A stretch of DNA of 64,000 nucleotides from Cyanoderma ruficeps (taxonomy: Eukaryota; Chordata; Aves; Passeriformes; Timaliidae), in NCBI GenBank assembly GCA_008694505.1, contig VZDJ01000346.1, positions 16,595,719 through 16,659,718 of the forward strand, read 5' to 3'. This document shows positions 50,501-62,658 of the stretch, piece by piece (the first letter of the stretch is position 1; every line of letters begins with the position of its first letter). The notes under the pieces were generated by a model. That model was not told the origin of the DNA. It was given only the letters and a program-made list of their open reading frames with translations, and did not search any database. The position numbers and the translations under genes were made by a program.

Positions 50501-53500
50501 ATCATGGCAACTTTTAAAAGCTGGCACTCATCATACTGGCTCTGCTTCCTTTCCCGGCCAAACAAGATTTGACTACTGTAAGAGATATATTTCCAGGGCA
50601 ACCATGGTTGGGCAAACTGACTTCTATATGCTACCTTCATGCCTTAATTGCAACACTACCACATAGAGCAGGTCTCTTTTGGTGGTGATTATGTTAAGAA
50701 ACATGAGGCAGGCAGGTAAGGTTGGCAGGACAGCACAGCCAAGGAGGAAGAAGGCACTTGGTAACTTGTAAAAACAAAAAAACCCTAAGAAGATGTTGAA
50801 ACAATCCATAAGAGAGTGCACATCCTTTCAGACTTCTTCCTCTTTAAAAGCCTCTTTTTTTCCTAACAACAACAGTTAATGAAGCAGTAAGGAAGGACTG
50901 AATTTGATGCTCAACAATTTTAGGACCTGGAGCTGAAAGCACTGAGATTACTTGTTCCATGCCTCCCCAGGGTGTGCAAAATGCAGGTCTGAGTGAGTCA
51001 CCGGACAGGCAGGGGATTTCTGGGACACAAATGGCCAATTTAACAAGTATGCTAATGTTCACTGAAGGGAATGACAATTAGAAGAGCAAGTTGTGTCTTA
51101 AAGATGAGCTGAAAAGACAATGAGGAGATGCAGCTCTTTGGAAGGAAACTCTGTTGAGTTGGGATCTTATCTGTGGTTTCTATTACAAAGATCCTGACTC
51201 TACAACAAAAATAATGACTGTACTTTAGTGGAAGGTGGTTTAAAACAAATCTAACTATCTATTGCATGAATACATTTTTGTACATAAACCATGGTCTTTG
51301 AACTCCCTGCATCTTGATCCTATTCTATAGAGCAGATTAGTGCCCACTACACAGGGACACTTGTGTTAGTAAAATGCTATGACTAGCTGGTATGGCAGAA
51401 CTATGAAGAAACAGGAGCCTTGTTCACAACATTGCTCTTGATCGAAAGGGGCTATACTAAAAACATGTAATTACAGCAGTTCTATAAGTAATAAGTGTAA
51501 GAATAATAATTTTCAGAGAATCTCTGGTCACAGTAAGGCTAACAGTTCCTCAAACACTTAGTGAGTAAGTTGGCTCTGTAAGGTCAAACTCTGTTGTGTT
51601 AATATTCCAAGGTCTTTACGTACGCATTGGTGTTTGAAGAAATGGTTCCCAACACCATACCACAGAACTCCATCTCCATACATAATTTAACATGGCCATA
51701 TGAAACTTAGTTTAATATGAAAAGCAAAGATCACATGAAGTGATAAAGATTTAATGTGAGTGGAGTTGAAGGTGACACACTACCATAAAACAAAAACATA
51801 AAGCAGTATTTGTTCTTCCTGTCATCCTCTGCTAGACAACTTGATAACAAAATGACACACATGTATTTCCAGGCCTAATCTGGATGCACAACAAAACCTA
51901 AAATTTAAATTAACAGGCCCAAGGATTTGGATCCAAGAATATACTATGCCAAGAGAAAACAGTGAAATCTGATGATTACACTTTTCAAAAGAATGATCCC
52001 TCAAATGTGTCATGCCAAGATTATAAATGTAACTGAATATCCACAGAACCTACAGGCAAGATTTAAAATAGAAACCAGCCTTTAAATACAGGAATTTCAA
52101 CCTGAGCCAAAGATGAGTATATTTAAAAAAAAATAGAATTGCTAGTTGTTTATTGTCAGTGTTTTAGTCACTAATGTGACACTGACCAGTAGTTTCTCCT
52201 TGTTTACACACAATTTAAAATAAATAATTTAAACGTCTTACACCTACTGGAAAACCAGCTTTCTTTCCCTACCAATTTTGACCTTTTCTGTTTGGGAGTC
52301 ATTGATTTTTTTTACCGCCTGTGTTTCTAATGGAGCTTGAAATTAATACGGCTTTTTTTTTACCTCCTAATTTGTGCACTACCATCATCAGTGCTGTCAG
52401 CACAGCTTTGGGAATAGGGCTTGTTTACTACTTCTGCATAACCAGCAGTAGGAGCATAGGAGCAGAAAATAGGTTTGGTTTAGAGTTTTTCCTTTATTTA
52501 TTCTTTTTGTCCAGGTCCTTTTATAGCTTACATATTAATCACTTGAGTGATAATGTGGCTCATTTTGTCAATATTCCTTAAATAGAACACAGAAAGCCTT
52601 GAGCTAGTTCAGGGATATGTTGAATTCCTCTGGTACATGTACCACAAAAAGTTGGTATTATTGTTGTGTCAGTCCAAAGCATTTGTCGGCCTTTTGCACA
52701 GTGGGAGTTCCAGCGAGACCAGCATCACCTGTCTAATGTGGAATACCAGCTAGAGAAGTCCCACAGCAGCTCATTCTCTGATCCACAGCTCCGGCACAAT
52801 ATCTCGATCTCTGCATTAAGACAGCTTCCAGGACCAGAGTCCCCTCAGTGGTACAGGAAAAATGTCATTGAGTCAACATACTCAGGATCAGCACAAAGGG
52901 TTGTATTCTTGAAGTTCTGCAGCGTTGTGATTGTTGTAAGAATGAACTTCTCTGTCTTGGTCACCACCAAAGTGCATGGCCAGGGGTTAGTGACATACAA
53001 ATGAATTTGAGTAAGTTGCCATCCCATTATCGTGTTTTTCAACAACTGTTGCTACATAACATGTAGCATTTAGTATTGTATTTGTATAACTCACATTTGT
53101 GATACTCTATCAAACCATTAATACTGCCAACTAAAAGTAATTCTATCCATTTTCCAGACAGAATTGCAAACTTTATGCACTGATTTTGTTTCTGTGCAAA
53201 GGGATGGACTACATGGTCCATAAAACCTGGTATCTGTCTTCTAGATGTTTTTTCCTAAGAAACATTCCCATGCCATGCTGCCATCCACTCTTGTATGAGC
53301 ACTGACATAATCTGAACATGCAAAAGAGCTATTTTTCATTAAAATATTCTAAACAGCTTTATAACAGCTGTTTTAAACCATTCACCTCTTTGAGTATTAT
53401 ATCCCCTAAAAACCACAGAAGCCTGGGTATCTGACTCAAAATAAACTCAGTAATAGGAGTTTCTTGTTCCTGTCAGAAATGTATCCCTCTTCCCCAAATT

Positions 53501-54393
53501 CAGTACAACTTCTAACTATGCTCCCCAGGTTCCTCCTGCATATAATATACTATTTCATGATTCTGAGAATTTAGTACTGCATTGATTCAATGCCTTTGAT
53601 GATGTGCATGCAACACATTTCAAATTGGGCATTCGATAATAAAAATCCTGCTTTATTCCTTGTGAAGGATCAATAGCTGTGTTTTAAATACAGCGATGTT
53701 TTTGTACCTTACCTCCTCTGTCAACTGTGCTCCCATTTCAAAATAATAACTTTTAGTTAACTAGAACATACAGTATATCCCAGTTGTTTCTTTTTCTGTA
53801 TTCTCTCCCAGATGACAGCCTTGTTGATTTCTGCTTGTATCTTCATGCCTAAAGCCTTTTTCCCCTGCAGAAGGGCATTAAGTTTCAGAGGGGCTTTTTT
53901 TTCTGCATGAAGCTACCAAAATTAGTTCATCTCTCAGCACCGCCTTGTTAGCATCTCAGTGACTACACAATGCTCCTTCCTCTGGAGACAGCAACTCAGA
54001 AAGGTCATCTCTTGACCCAGCCAGGTCTGTGCATATGCACTCTGTATCCTCTAGGTTGTCTAAACTAAGTGGTTTTGCAAGAGTATGCAAAGATTTACCA
54101 GGGCACAAAGTCAAAGAATCTTAAAGACATAATCTTAAAATCAGGAAAATTATTTTTTATCCACCATTATTACAATAATTGCCTTAGAAATAGACTTATG
54201 CATTTTGCTGTTTTCATTTCAATTTTTGTCAAAGACTGATGTACCAGGATGTTAATGTTGTATAATTATATATTCTGTAAATTAAAGCAGCATGGCATAC
54301 TGGTTGGGAATAGCACATTTCACACTTCATTACTTCTGCTACAACTCAACCAATCTTCTCTTTCCAGCAGTCAAGAGTTTCTTTGCTGGTTAC
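47521..54393. other. Single-copy DNA, no gene recognised (47.5-54.4 kb)
   Basis: Minus frames 47677-48090 (137 codons) and 48763-49182 (139 codons) and the plus frame 52666-53004 (112 codons) were read. None has a domain, signal peptide or believable splice context. A perfect 18-bp direct repeat lies at 49446-49482. No repeat family was recognised. Confidence 0.5.
49446..49482. repeat. Perfect 18-bp tandem-like duplication, period 19
   Basis: AAAACTGGCATTTTAGAA occurs at 49446-49463 and 49465-49482, one base apart, without mismatch. This looks like a recent slippage event. Confidence 0.9.
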
Positions 54394-54407
54394 TTTTTTT
54401 TTTTTTT
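54394..54407. repeat. Poly-T run (14)
   Basis: Uninterrupted T14. The flanks do not look like a retrotransposed tail. Confidence 0.9.
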
Positions 54408-57400
54408 AAGTGTTTCTGCTCGCCAGTTCTTAGTTGCTTATCCACAAGCTATACTGTCCTCAGTGATAAGACACCGAGATAGTGATGGTGGAAATCTGGC
54501 GGCTTCCTCTAGTAACAAACACATCTAACAATGGAAGTGAATGGCAGGTTTGGGAAATGTACACAGCCATCACAATGAGCATTGGAGAGAGGACAGAACT
54601 GTCACCAGTGGCACGAATGTTACACCGTGGAAATCTTACAGCAAATGGACCTAAGCCTGACTATTTTAAACCACAGCATGTGTCCCAAATTCATCAGATT
54701 AGGAAAAATACCATGTTGCAAGATTGCTTCTAACTTGTGATATTGGTAGGTGAATTTTTAAACACAGAAGACTATTCTAACTGATCTGCAGAAACACATA
54801 CAAAGAATATGCTTGGTGAATTAAGAGAGTCCTGAAACACTACTAAGAACTATCTCCTACTTTGACACCTCTGAATATATTATTTGTGCTGGCCCTTCCA
54901 ATACATAATAACCACTAAGGAATGGGGATTTCGCTAATGTATAGAAAGATTAAACCAAGATGCCACTGAAATCCATATCTTACTTTTCCTCCAAACACAT
55001 TTCCATACCGATCTGGAGATAGTTTTGATATTAGTAGTAAAACCAGAGTATCTTCAGTTTATTTTGATTGGTACTGCAGGAGGAAGTTGTAGCACATTAT
55101 GGACTTTTCATTAGTCTTAAAAAATCCAGATATGCTGGGTTCAAATTGGTAATGTTGTCAATGGCTGAAGTATTAAACTGTAAACATAAAAGAGAGTTTA
55201 AGGAGCTGTGGGTCAACTTTAAAAGATAAAAATCTTTGAATTTATTGATACAGGCTTAAGAATTTGTGAATGATGACATGAATCTGTATGACACCAGCTC
55301 TAACCATATCACGAACGGGAGCTTTCGTAGGTTGCAATGCTTATTTAGTAGCTTAAAGCTGCACATGTGGATTTTCCAGGCAGCAGCCAGAGTGCCCTAT
55401 CTCCCACTGATCACAGCTTCTTATTATGTGCCACAGCAGAAGCACCCACAGAGATGTGAAATCTTCCCCCATCCAGACCACAAACAGCTCAGCTCAGAGC
55501 CTTTGGTTTCAGTTTGGCTTCTAACTAGCAGGTGGATTGTATGCAACAAAATCTGCTGCTTTCAGAATCTGTGCAACGTGCACGGACGGTGTCAACAGGC
55601 AGAGCACAGGGTTGTTCTATGAAGCTCTCTTTCCCTTTATACCTTTTAAGTCATTCTCAAGTAGGCCCCTTACTGAAGCTGCAGGTTCCACTATGCTAAC
55701 AAAAACTGATTCCCCAGGGATGCAGTCATACAGTTTCACAATGCTTCCCATTCTTTAAAGGATATAAACTCTTTTTAGTATCATACACAAAAAACTGCCA
55801 TCACTCCAATGGCACAGCTGCTTCTATTTAGGAAACTTCATTTCCTTGTGCTTTCAAGCACAGCAAAACACCAAAACTCACAATACCACCACATTTTACA
55901 TATGGACCATCAAAGCACATAAGGGTTAGGTTTCTGGTCTTGTATCACCTAAGAAGGTCAGAGCAGATTTAGAGCCAAGATGTCCCAAAGAGCAGTCCTA
56001 TACTATAATCCCAAGCACATCCTTCTATAAAGGTACTTAATTTCAAGATGCACATTTTTCTTTCCAGCTTGGCAGTTTGACTTCTTTTTAAGACCTTTAA
56101 TTATAGCTCAAATTATGTTCAATTTATTTTTCCATGGCTGTTTTTTCCTGTCTAGTACTCTACTGGCTTTTCCTCTTTCCATAAACACCAAATGCTTTAA
56201 AAATTTCTTTCGTTGTTAGCAAGCAGGAAAGGAGAAGAATTTCTTGAGAGTGTCTCTCTCTTTCTCCATGGAGGAAACAAAACAGATGTTGCGCTCTCCT
56301 CAGGGAGAAGGATCCTATCACAGAGCAGGTGTAAGTGAAGACTGCTTTGCATGTGGAAAGGAAAAGAGCTGCATTAAAGGACTTTGATGGAAAAGCAGCA
56401 CTGACGGCAAAAGCATTCACTTTTTTGAGAAAGAGAAAGAAGTTCATTCCCCTAAAGAAAAGAAGGGATGTGGGGAAAGCAGTAGGGGAAATAACACCTT
56501 GCTTTGCATTGGCAGGAGGAGCAAGGGCTACTGCCAACTTTCCCAGTATTAATCTAGCATTTCCCTTAAAGTAACAGCTCTGCAAAACAGGGAATGGCAT
56601 GAAAATGTTTACTTTGGGTTTATAAAAGGTTTAATGCTTCAGCCTCAAACCAAGAATAGGCTATAGATTCCACTTCCCAAAGCATCCACCGCAAAATGTG
56701 GGTTCATTTTAAACCTCATTATTTCTGAAGGAGGTCAATACTGTATTTTTAAATACTTTAGGTTGACATTAATGTGTAACTTTTGCAATTTGAAAGATCC
56801 CCATAGCCCTTCATTGTGACCTCCAAAAATAATTTTAAACATTCCACAGCATAACAAGAAACAATTACTTAAAAATAATTTCACCTTTTGAAACACGTCC
56901 TTTGTATATATGTGAATACACAATGAAGAAATAATAATGTTTGTGTTAACACCCGTAAATCTTAGACAACTCAGACTTAAGATGAAACAGTGATGCTCTA
57001 TCACACCAGGGAACAAAGGTCAGAACAGCTTTCTCCATCTCCATGAAGACTGGTCTACTAATGAAAAAAGATATTATTTCCTTTGGAGTTCAATGGAGTT
57101 TTAATTTTTATTCTCTCACAGATTAAAGAGTACATTCCCCTGCATGACTTAAGTTAAGTTTGCATAAATACCAGCTCACTTCTAAGGACAACCTTGCATT
57201 TACAGAGAGCCAGTTTTATCTGCAGAGCTCAATTTTAACTAAAGGAGACATCAAATGAGCTGGTCCCAATGCTGCTTCCAAGATCAAACTTAAGAAGGGA
57301 CAGGTGTTCATAAGCATTATTTATACTGAAACACAGGCTCAGATGCATCTCTAGAACCTCCAAACTTCTACTACTACTGTCCCCTGGTATCTTTTTTCTT

Positions 57401-60143
57401 TCGTGTTGGAATAATGCTACAGCATACAAACCCCTGTTTACTTGGGAATAAAAGAGCTATAGTATTCAGGTACCCTTTAACTTGTTTCATTCATCTGTTT
57501 AATTTTGATGGATGCATTTTTGACAAGTCCTCGGAATGCAAAACTGGCTGGTTTACACAGGGGGCTAAGGGTGCTGGAGGACAGGCAAGACTGCTGCATA
57601 GTCACATTTATAAATAGGCAACAGCCAAATGCTGCTCAAAATCACTGCGAAGGGTCAGCACATTGTATCAGGAACACCACACTTGCATAGCTGTATAAAT
57701 ATCACCACTGAGTGCAGGAAATAAATGGAGTGCAGCCGCAGAGATGCAGGAGGAGAACACAGAGCCAAAGCTACAGTAGCACACCTCTTCAGAAACAACC
57801 AAACCTGTGCTCCTGTGAATTGTATGCATTGGTACTGACACCACAGGACAACAATACATCAGATTCAACTGATGCACAATAGAGCACAGACGTCTGTTCT
57901 TTGGATTAGTTATGGCAGAGCTGCACTGGAACATCTCAGACCAGACCACTGTCACTTCCGCACAACCTTTTTTTTACTGCAGGCAAGTGTCACAGTATTA
58001 CAGAAAAATCCCTATTTCTTTGCAGAATGAAAAAATTAAAAGATAGGTGGTTTTGTTTTGAGCTGCTCTTGGCTGACGAGCAAGGCCAGCTAAAGTTTGT
58101 AAGTGGAAACACTGCCTGGAATAACTACCAGCAATTCTAAGGATCCAATTCAGTTTTACATAGGAACACTATTCTAAAGCAAAGGACAGTTAAAAACATG
58201 ATGGTTTTCTTTTTGTGGCATCGTGTTCTAACCACTAATAGCCATTGTCGCCTCAATGCCACCTTTCTGGTGCAGCAGCAGAGGGACAAGGGTGCAATCT
58301 CTGCACTGTACCAGTACTACTGCCCTGCAGTGGCCAGGACAGCAGTGATTCAGTCTCCTTGTGTCAGTGGCAGGCCACAGAATCTCAGCAAAGCAGGTGA
58401 CATCATCAGATCCTATAGAGCTGTGATTCCTAGGAACAGAAGAAAGATCTCAAGTCTACCACTGTCTTTACACTTCACCTTTTTATTCTCTTTGCAGTGG
58501 AATGACACAAACTCTGCTGCATGGATGAACCTTCATAAAAAACAAGGAGCCAAGCTAGGTTTTTCTCCATTACCCAAATGCACTCTGTATTTTCTACTTG
58601 AGAAATAAACAGACTAATAGGTTTGGTCCATCAAACAATAAATTATTTGTGCACACAAACAGATTTGATTCACAACAGCCCAACGGTGCACACTACCAAT
58701 GCAGCGAGCTGCCTGCTGTAAAAGCAATGCGTTCTCCAACTATCAGAAAGCAAAGGGTACAGCTGCTGAAGGATGATGTGAAATTAAAGAGGGAATGAGA
58801 CATGTGGTCTTATTTAATCACACCTGGTGCTTCAATTTTTCAGTAACAGCACCCTGCTAGACTGTGTCAAATCAGTTCTACAAAGAAAAAAATTATGGGT
58901 GGAAAAAAATGAATTAACTCTTTCATCCCTGCTGCTAATACATTATCTGAGCCAGAAACATCCTTAGCTGTGGCTGTTAAGGATCCTTTTTTTTTCCCAG
59001 ATGAAAGGTGCTTGTCATGTGGCTAAACGGAGCTCAGTGGATGACAGAGCTCCTGTGCCAGCAGGTGAGCAGGTGTCCCCTACACTGAGAGAAGCACAGG
59101 TTTTGGGGGTGTGAATAAACTATTATTATACACACTTCTGGCCAGAATCAACTTGAAGGACTGAAGTGCCACACTGGGACCAGTCATTTTTATTTGTTTC
59201 CTTAGGTGGGTGGCACATATGTGCAGAGAGAAAAGCAGAGGAAGCAGGACAGCTGGGCACAGCAGAATGCAGAAGGGCAAAAAGCAGCTCTTCCAGTGCT
59301 TTGGATGCTCTGCTCAGCATAGATTTCCTGTGAGAAGAAAATTTATCCCAGAAATTCTCTGGTTTCTGTTTTCTTTTGGGCTTTCCTTTTTTGAGGATTT
59401 TTGTTTGTTTAAGTCTTATTTTACAGTTTGGGTTAATATTAAACATCAAACATAATTTGATTCTGCAGGCATAGGGTGGTGTGATTTCTGTGTCCTCTTG
59501 GCTAGTCACTGTTCCTCAGTGTGAACTATGTACTCATAAATCACTTGCAGTAATCGACAGCAAGGTTCTGTATCTAATGTAAAAAATGACATCTGTGGTT
59601 GAATGTTCCATTCTTCAGGGAAAAGGGAAAAAAATAATCCTACATGATTTCAGCCAGCAGCAGCAAACAAAAAGCCAAGGCATAATTAGCTTAACATAAA
59701 CATCTTTATATTAAATTCCTAGAGAAGAAAATCGAACATGAAAAATAACTATCATGCTTCCATTTTGGTCTCCTCATTGAATTAATGTCACCAGTACAAC
59801 ACTGGATAAAGTAAGATATACAAGGCTACTGTCTGAATGAGCTGTGTGTTTGGAGAGCAGCTCATTTTTGGAGGGCAGATACTTCTTTATGCATATTTAT
59901 AAAATTGGCATTTATTTGGACAAGATGTCTAGTTTTTACAATATGGATTCAGCCAATTTACTGAAATACTAGGGCATTCACCAAATACCTGAGAACAATT
60001 TAAAAAACATTGTAGTCTCTTCATCATCACTTGCACTCATACTCAAAGAGATTATCACACCAAAGAGTATTTTTTAATAAATAAAAAGACATTGTAAAAG
60101 ACCTCCATAAACAGATGATACTAACGCTGCAACATAAGGATTA
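54408..60143. other. Single-copy DNA, no gene recognised (54.4-60.1 kb)
   Basis: Frames of 118-146 codons at 55266-55622 (+), 56160-56600 (-), 58198-58608 (+) and 59126-59509 (-) were read and lack recognisable domains. The number and length of such frames match chance. No mobile element was seen. Confidence 0.5.
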
Positions 60144-60218
60144 ATTTAAACCAAGAATATTTGAAATGCTCAGTATAATCACAGTTCAAATCAACATGAA
60201 GGAACCCTTGGTTTAAAT
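60144..60218. repeat. 12-bp perfect inverted repeat with 51-base spacer
   Basis: ATTTAAACCAAG (60144-60155) is the reverse complement of CTTGGTTTAAAT (60207-60218). It lies about 50 bases outside the 3' end of the old CR1. It may be chance or the termini of a very small element. No flanking target duplication was identified. Confidence 0.5.
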
Positions 60219-60269
60219 CAGTTTTACTCTTGTTTTACACTTTTAATCTGTATATTTCTTTAGTGGACT

Positions 60270-62460
60270 GAACCACAATCCATTTTGAAATGGATTTCAA
60301 AAATATCATCTAGTCTACCCCTTCACTCCAGGCAAAGACAGATATCCACACAGGTGACTCTTACTTAGTCCTCGCACCTACAACTCTACTCCAGTTCCCT
60401 CAGTTATTTCATTATAATATGCTTATGCTATGTTTCTAATACCCAAACTAAACCTCCTTAGGTGCAAACTGAAGTAATTCCTTTTCCTCTTACCTTTCCA
60501 TCTCCTTTTGTTAGATGGAGAAGGTATGGCAAAACACCTATGATTTAATATTAAAAAACCTTTAATATACTTCAAAGATTGTCTCTCTTTCCATCTTTGT
60601 CCCTGCATCCTGGACCCAATTCTTTCAATATTTTCTCACTGGTCTTTTCTAAATCTCTGCTCACTCCCACTGCTCTTTCTCTGGCATTCTCCAGTTTGTC
60701 TATACTGTTCCATGGTGAGAAGCCAGCTCTGGACACTATCCCAGCAGAGCGACAGCCAGCCAGCAGAAAAGACTGAAGGGTGTCCTATGGCATACACACA
60801 AGACTCTGACTTAGATTAGAGTCTTGTTTCTTCCCCATTTTCTCTGCCAGCCATATCATAGCATGACTCATATTCAGCTTGTGATATCCCAACATCACAT
60901 GCTCTCTCACTGTTACTTACTCAGATATCCCTTGTCAGCACACACAAATTTGTTTTCCCTTCCAGGGGAAAACACTTCACTGAAGGTCTTACTTATATTT
61001 GCTGAATTCCTGTCTTACTAATTTTATCCATTTCTGCATTTATGAAGACCACTCAGGACTCTAAACCGGACCTCCACCATACCCAAAGCCTATTGGAGCT
61101 TTTAGTCCCTTGCACACTGCTCTGCCCAGCCCATTGTTCAACGTACTAATGAAAACCATGAGCAGCACCATGGGGCAGAATGTAACAACAGCAGCACTGC
61201 ACATCAGGCTACCTCCCCATCTGCCAAGTGAGCAGTAACTGTTCCTTGGACACAGTACTTCAAGGAGTCCTTCAACTGCCTCACAATAATTTCACCTAGA
61301 TTATTTTTTAACCTCTTTAGTTGTAAGAAGGCTACATAGCTTTCCACAACACTGCCAGAAGCTGTACTAAAGACATACCTGCTATTTCTGTGTCCTAAGC
61401 CTCTTATTCTACTCAAAAAGGAAATTAGAAAGGTTTGACACATTTTTTTTTCCTAATGAATCCACACTGGCTGTTTTCCCATCAGTTTATTACCTGCTAG
61501 GTGTTTACAAATTGATTCATAATTTTCAGGAGCATTTCACCATGTATCAGTTAAGCCGACAGGCTTCCTCATTTTCATGTTTAAATTTGCCCTTTCTCAT
61601 CCTTCATAAGTTCTTAAAAGCTAAAGTTCAGGGATTGTCTCATCTGAGGCACACAAGGGACACTTTCAAGAGACCCTGGTGATTTGACAATGTCCAGCTT
61701 CCTTCCATTATTTCATCTCTATCCCCTATTCTAGCTTGCGTTCTTTTCCCTCAGTGTAAGTTAACTTAAACTGTTCCAAGCACCCATCACAATTAGACTG
61801 TTTGGGAAAACTAAATCCAAGAAAGGCTGGTGTTCATCCTCTTCTTCGTGGCCAGCTTTTCTCTCACTGTCCACAAAGTAACAGCACTCTAACTTCCTAC
61901 ATCTTTCCCTTGCTTCTACAGCATTGAAAAACCCGAATTTTAATACCCATTGTAGTTGTCACTCATTGAACTACCTGTTAGCATTACTTTTTAATTTTTT
62001 CCTTTACCAATGCATTATCTTGTTGTCATTAGTTATAGAATTCCTGATTTTCAAGTAATTGCAAATGGCCTGGAGTACTTGTGATACTTTGTGTTTTCCT
62101 TCTTGAGTGGAACAGTCTGCTGCTGTGTCTGTAGAATTTTACCTTCTAAAAACCTGCCGGTTCCCTTGAACTTTGTTTTCCCTACCTTGCCAGCCCTTAC
62201 CTAGCAATTCCAAAGTTCAAAGAAACAAGCTCTTTTAAAGTCCTTTGACATTATTCAGCTGCTTTTACTCATTCCTTCCTTTCCTCCAGATCAGAAACTC
62301 TTTTGTGACCATTTTCAGTCACATTGTCTTCTGTCTTCAAATTCTCAACCACTTTCTTCCTATGACTCAGAATAAAGCATAAAGTAAATTCTAATTCTAA
62401 TTTCCTTTGCCCTCAGAAACAAAAGTAACAGTAACCCTCTTTAGATTTTAACTCTTGTTA
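60270..62460 (-). mobile_element. Ancient CR1 LINE, about 2.2 kb, antisense, spanning 3' UTR to endonuclease region
   Basis: Read backwards from the plus strand, landmarks of an old reptile/turtle-type CR1 occur in the right order. The 3' tail is ATATCATCTAGTCTACCCC (about 60304). Then come AACTAAACCTCCTTAGGTGC (about 60447), CTCTGGACACTATCC (60727-60741), GACTCATATTCAGCTT (about 60865), ATTTATGAAGAC (61038-61049), CTTTCCACAACACTG (about 61340), GAATCCACACTGGCTG (61458-61473), GCCGACAGGC (61555-61564), CTTACCTAGCAATTC (62196-62210) and the endonuclease-end block TTCAAATTCTCAACCACTTTC (about 62336). The copy is heavily diverged with many small indels, and no frame survives. Identification rests on collinear similarity to remembered CR1 sequence. 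The exact ends are uncertain by tens of bases. Confidence 0.8.
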
Positions 62461-62658
62461 GACAGCCTGGACAAGAGTCACCAAGGGTAGGCATGTATTC
62501 ACCTTGTCACCCCAGAGAAGAGATCAGGCTCTCCCAGACTGGGATTCAACTTACAGTGTAGGAAATGCCTAAAGAAAATCACATGAAACATCTCGAATAG
62601 TTCATATTTTTGCTAGAGTGACCCACAGTGGGCAATTAGCTCACACACTGGCACCTAT
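62461..62658. other. Spacer between two CR1 copies
   Basis: About 200 bases with no recognised repeat or gene separate the 5' side of the ancient CR1 from the 3' end of the younger one. It may still be unrecognisable 5' sequence of the ancient copy. Confidence 0.5.

Noticed and set aside
55266..55622. 118-codon plus frame
   Set aside because: No domain, no codon bias and no splice context. The length is within chance expectation.
56160..56600. 146-codon minus frame, hydrophobic in parts
   Set aside because: A shorter plus frame lies opposite it, the composition is low-complexity (Phe/Lys/Ala), and no family was recognised.
58198..58608. 136-codon plus frame
   Set aside because: No recognisable domain, no third-position bias and no acceptor-donor pair.
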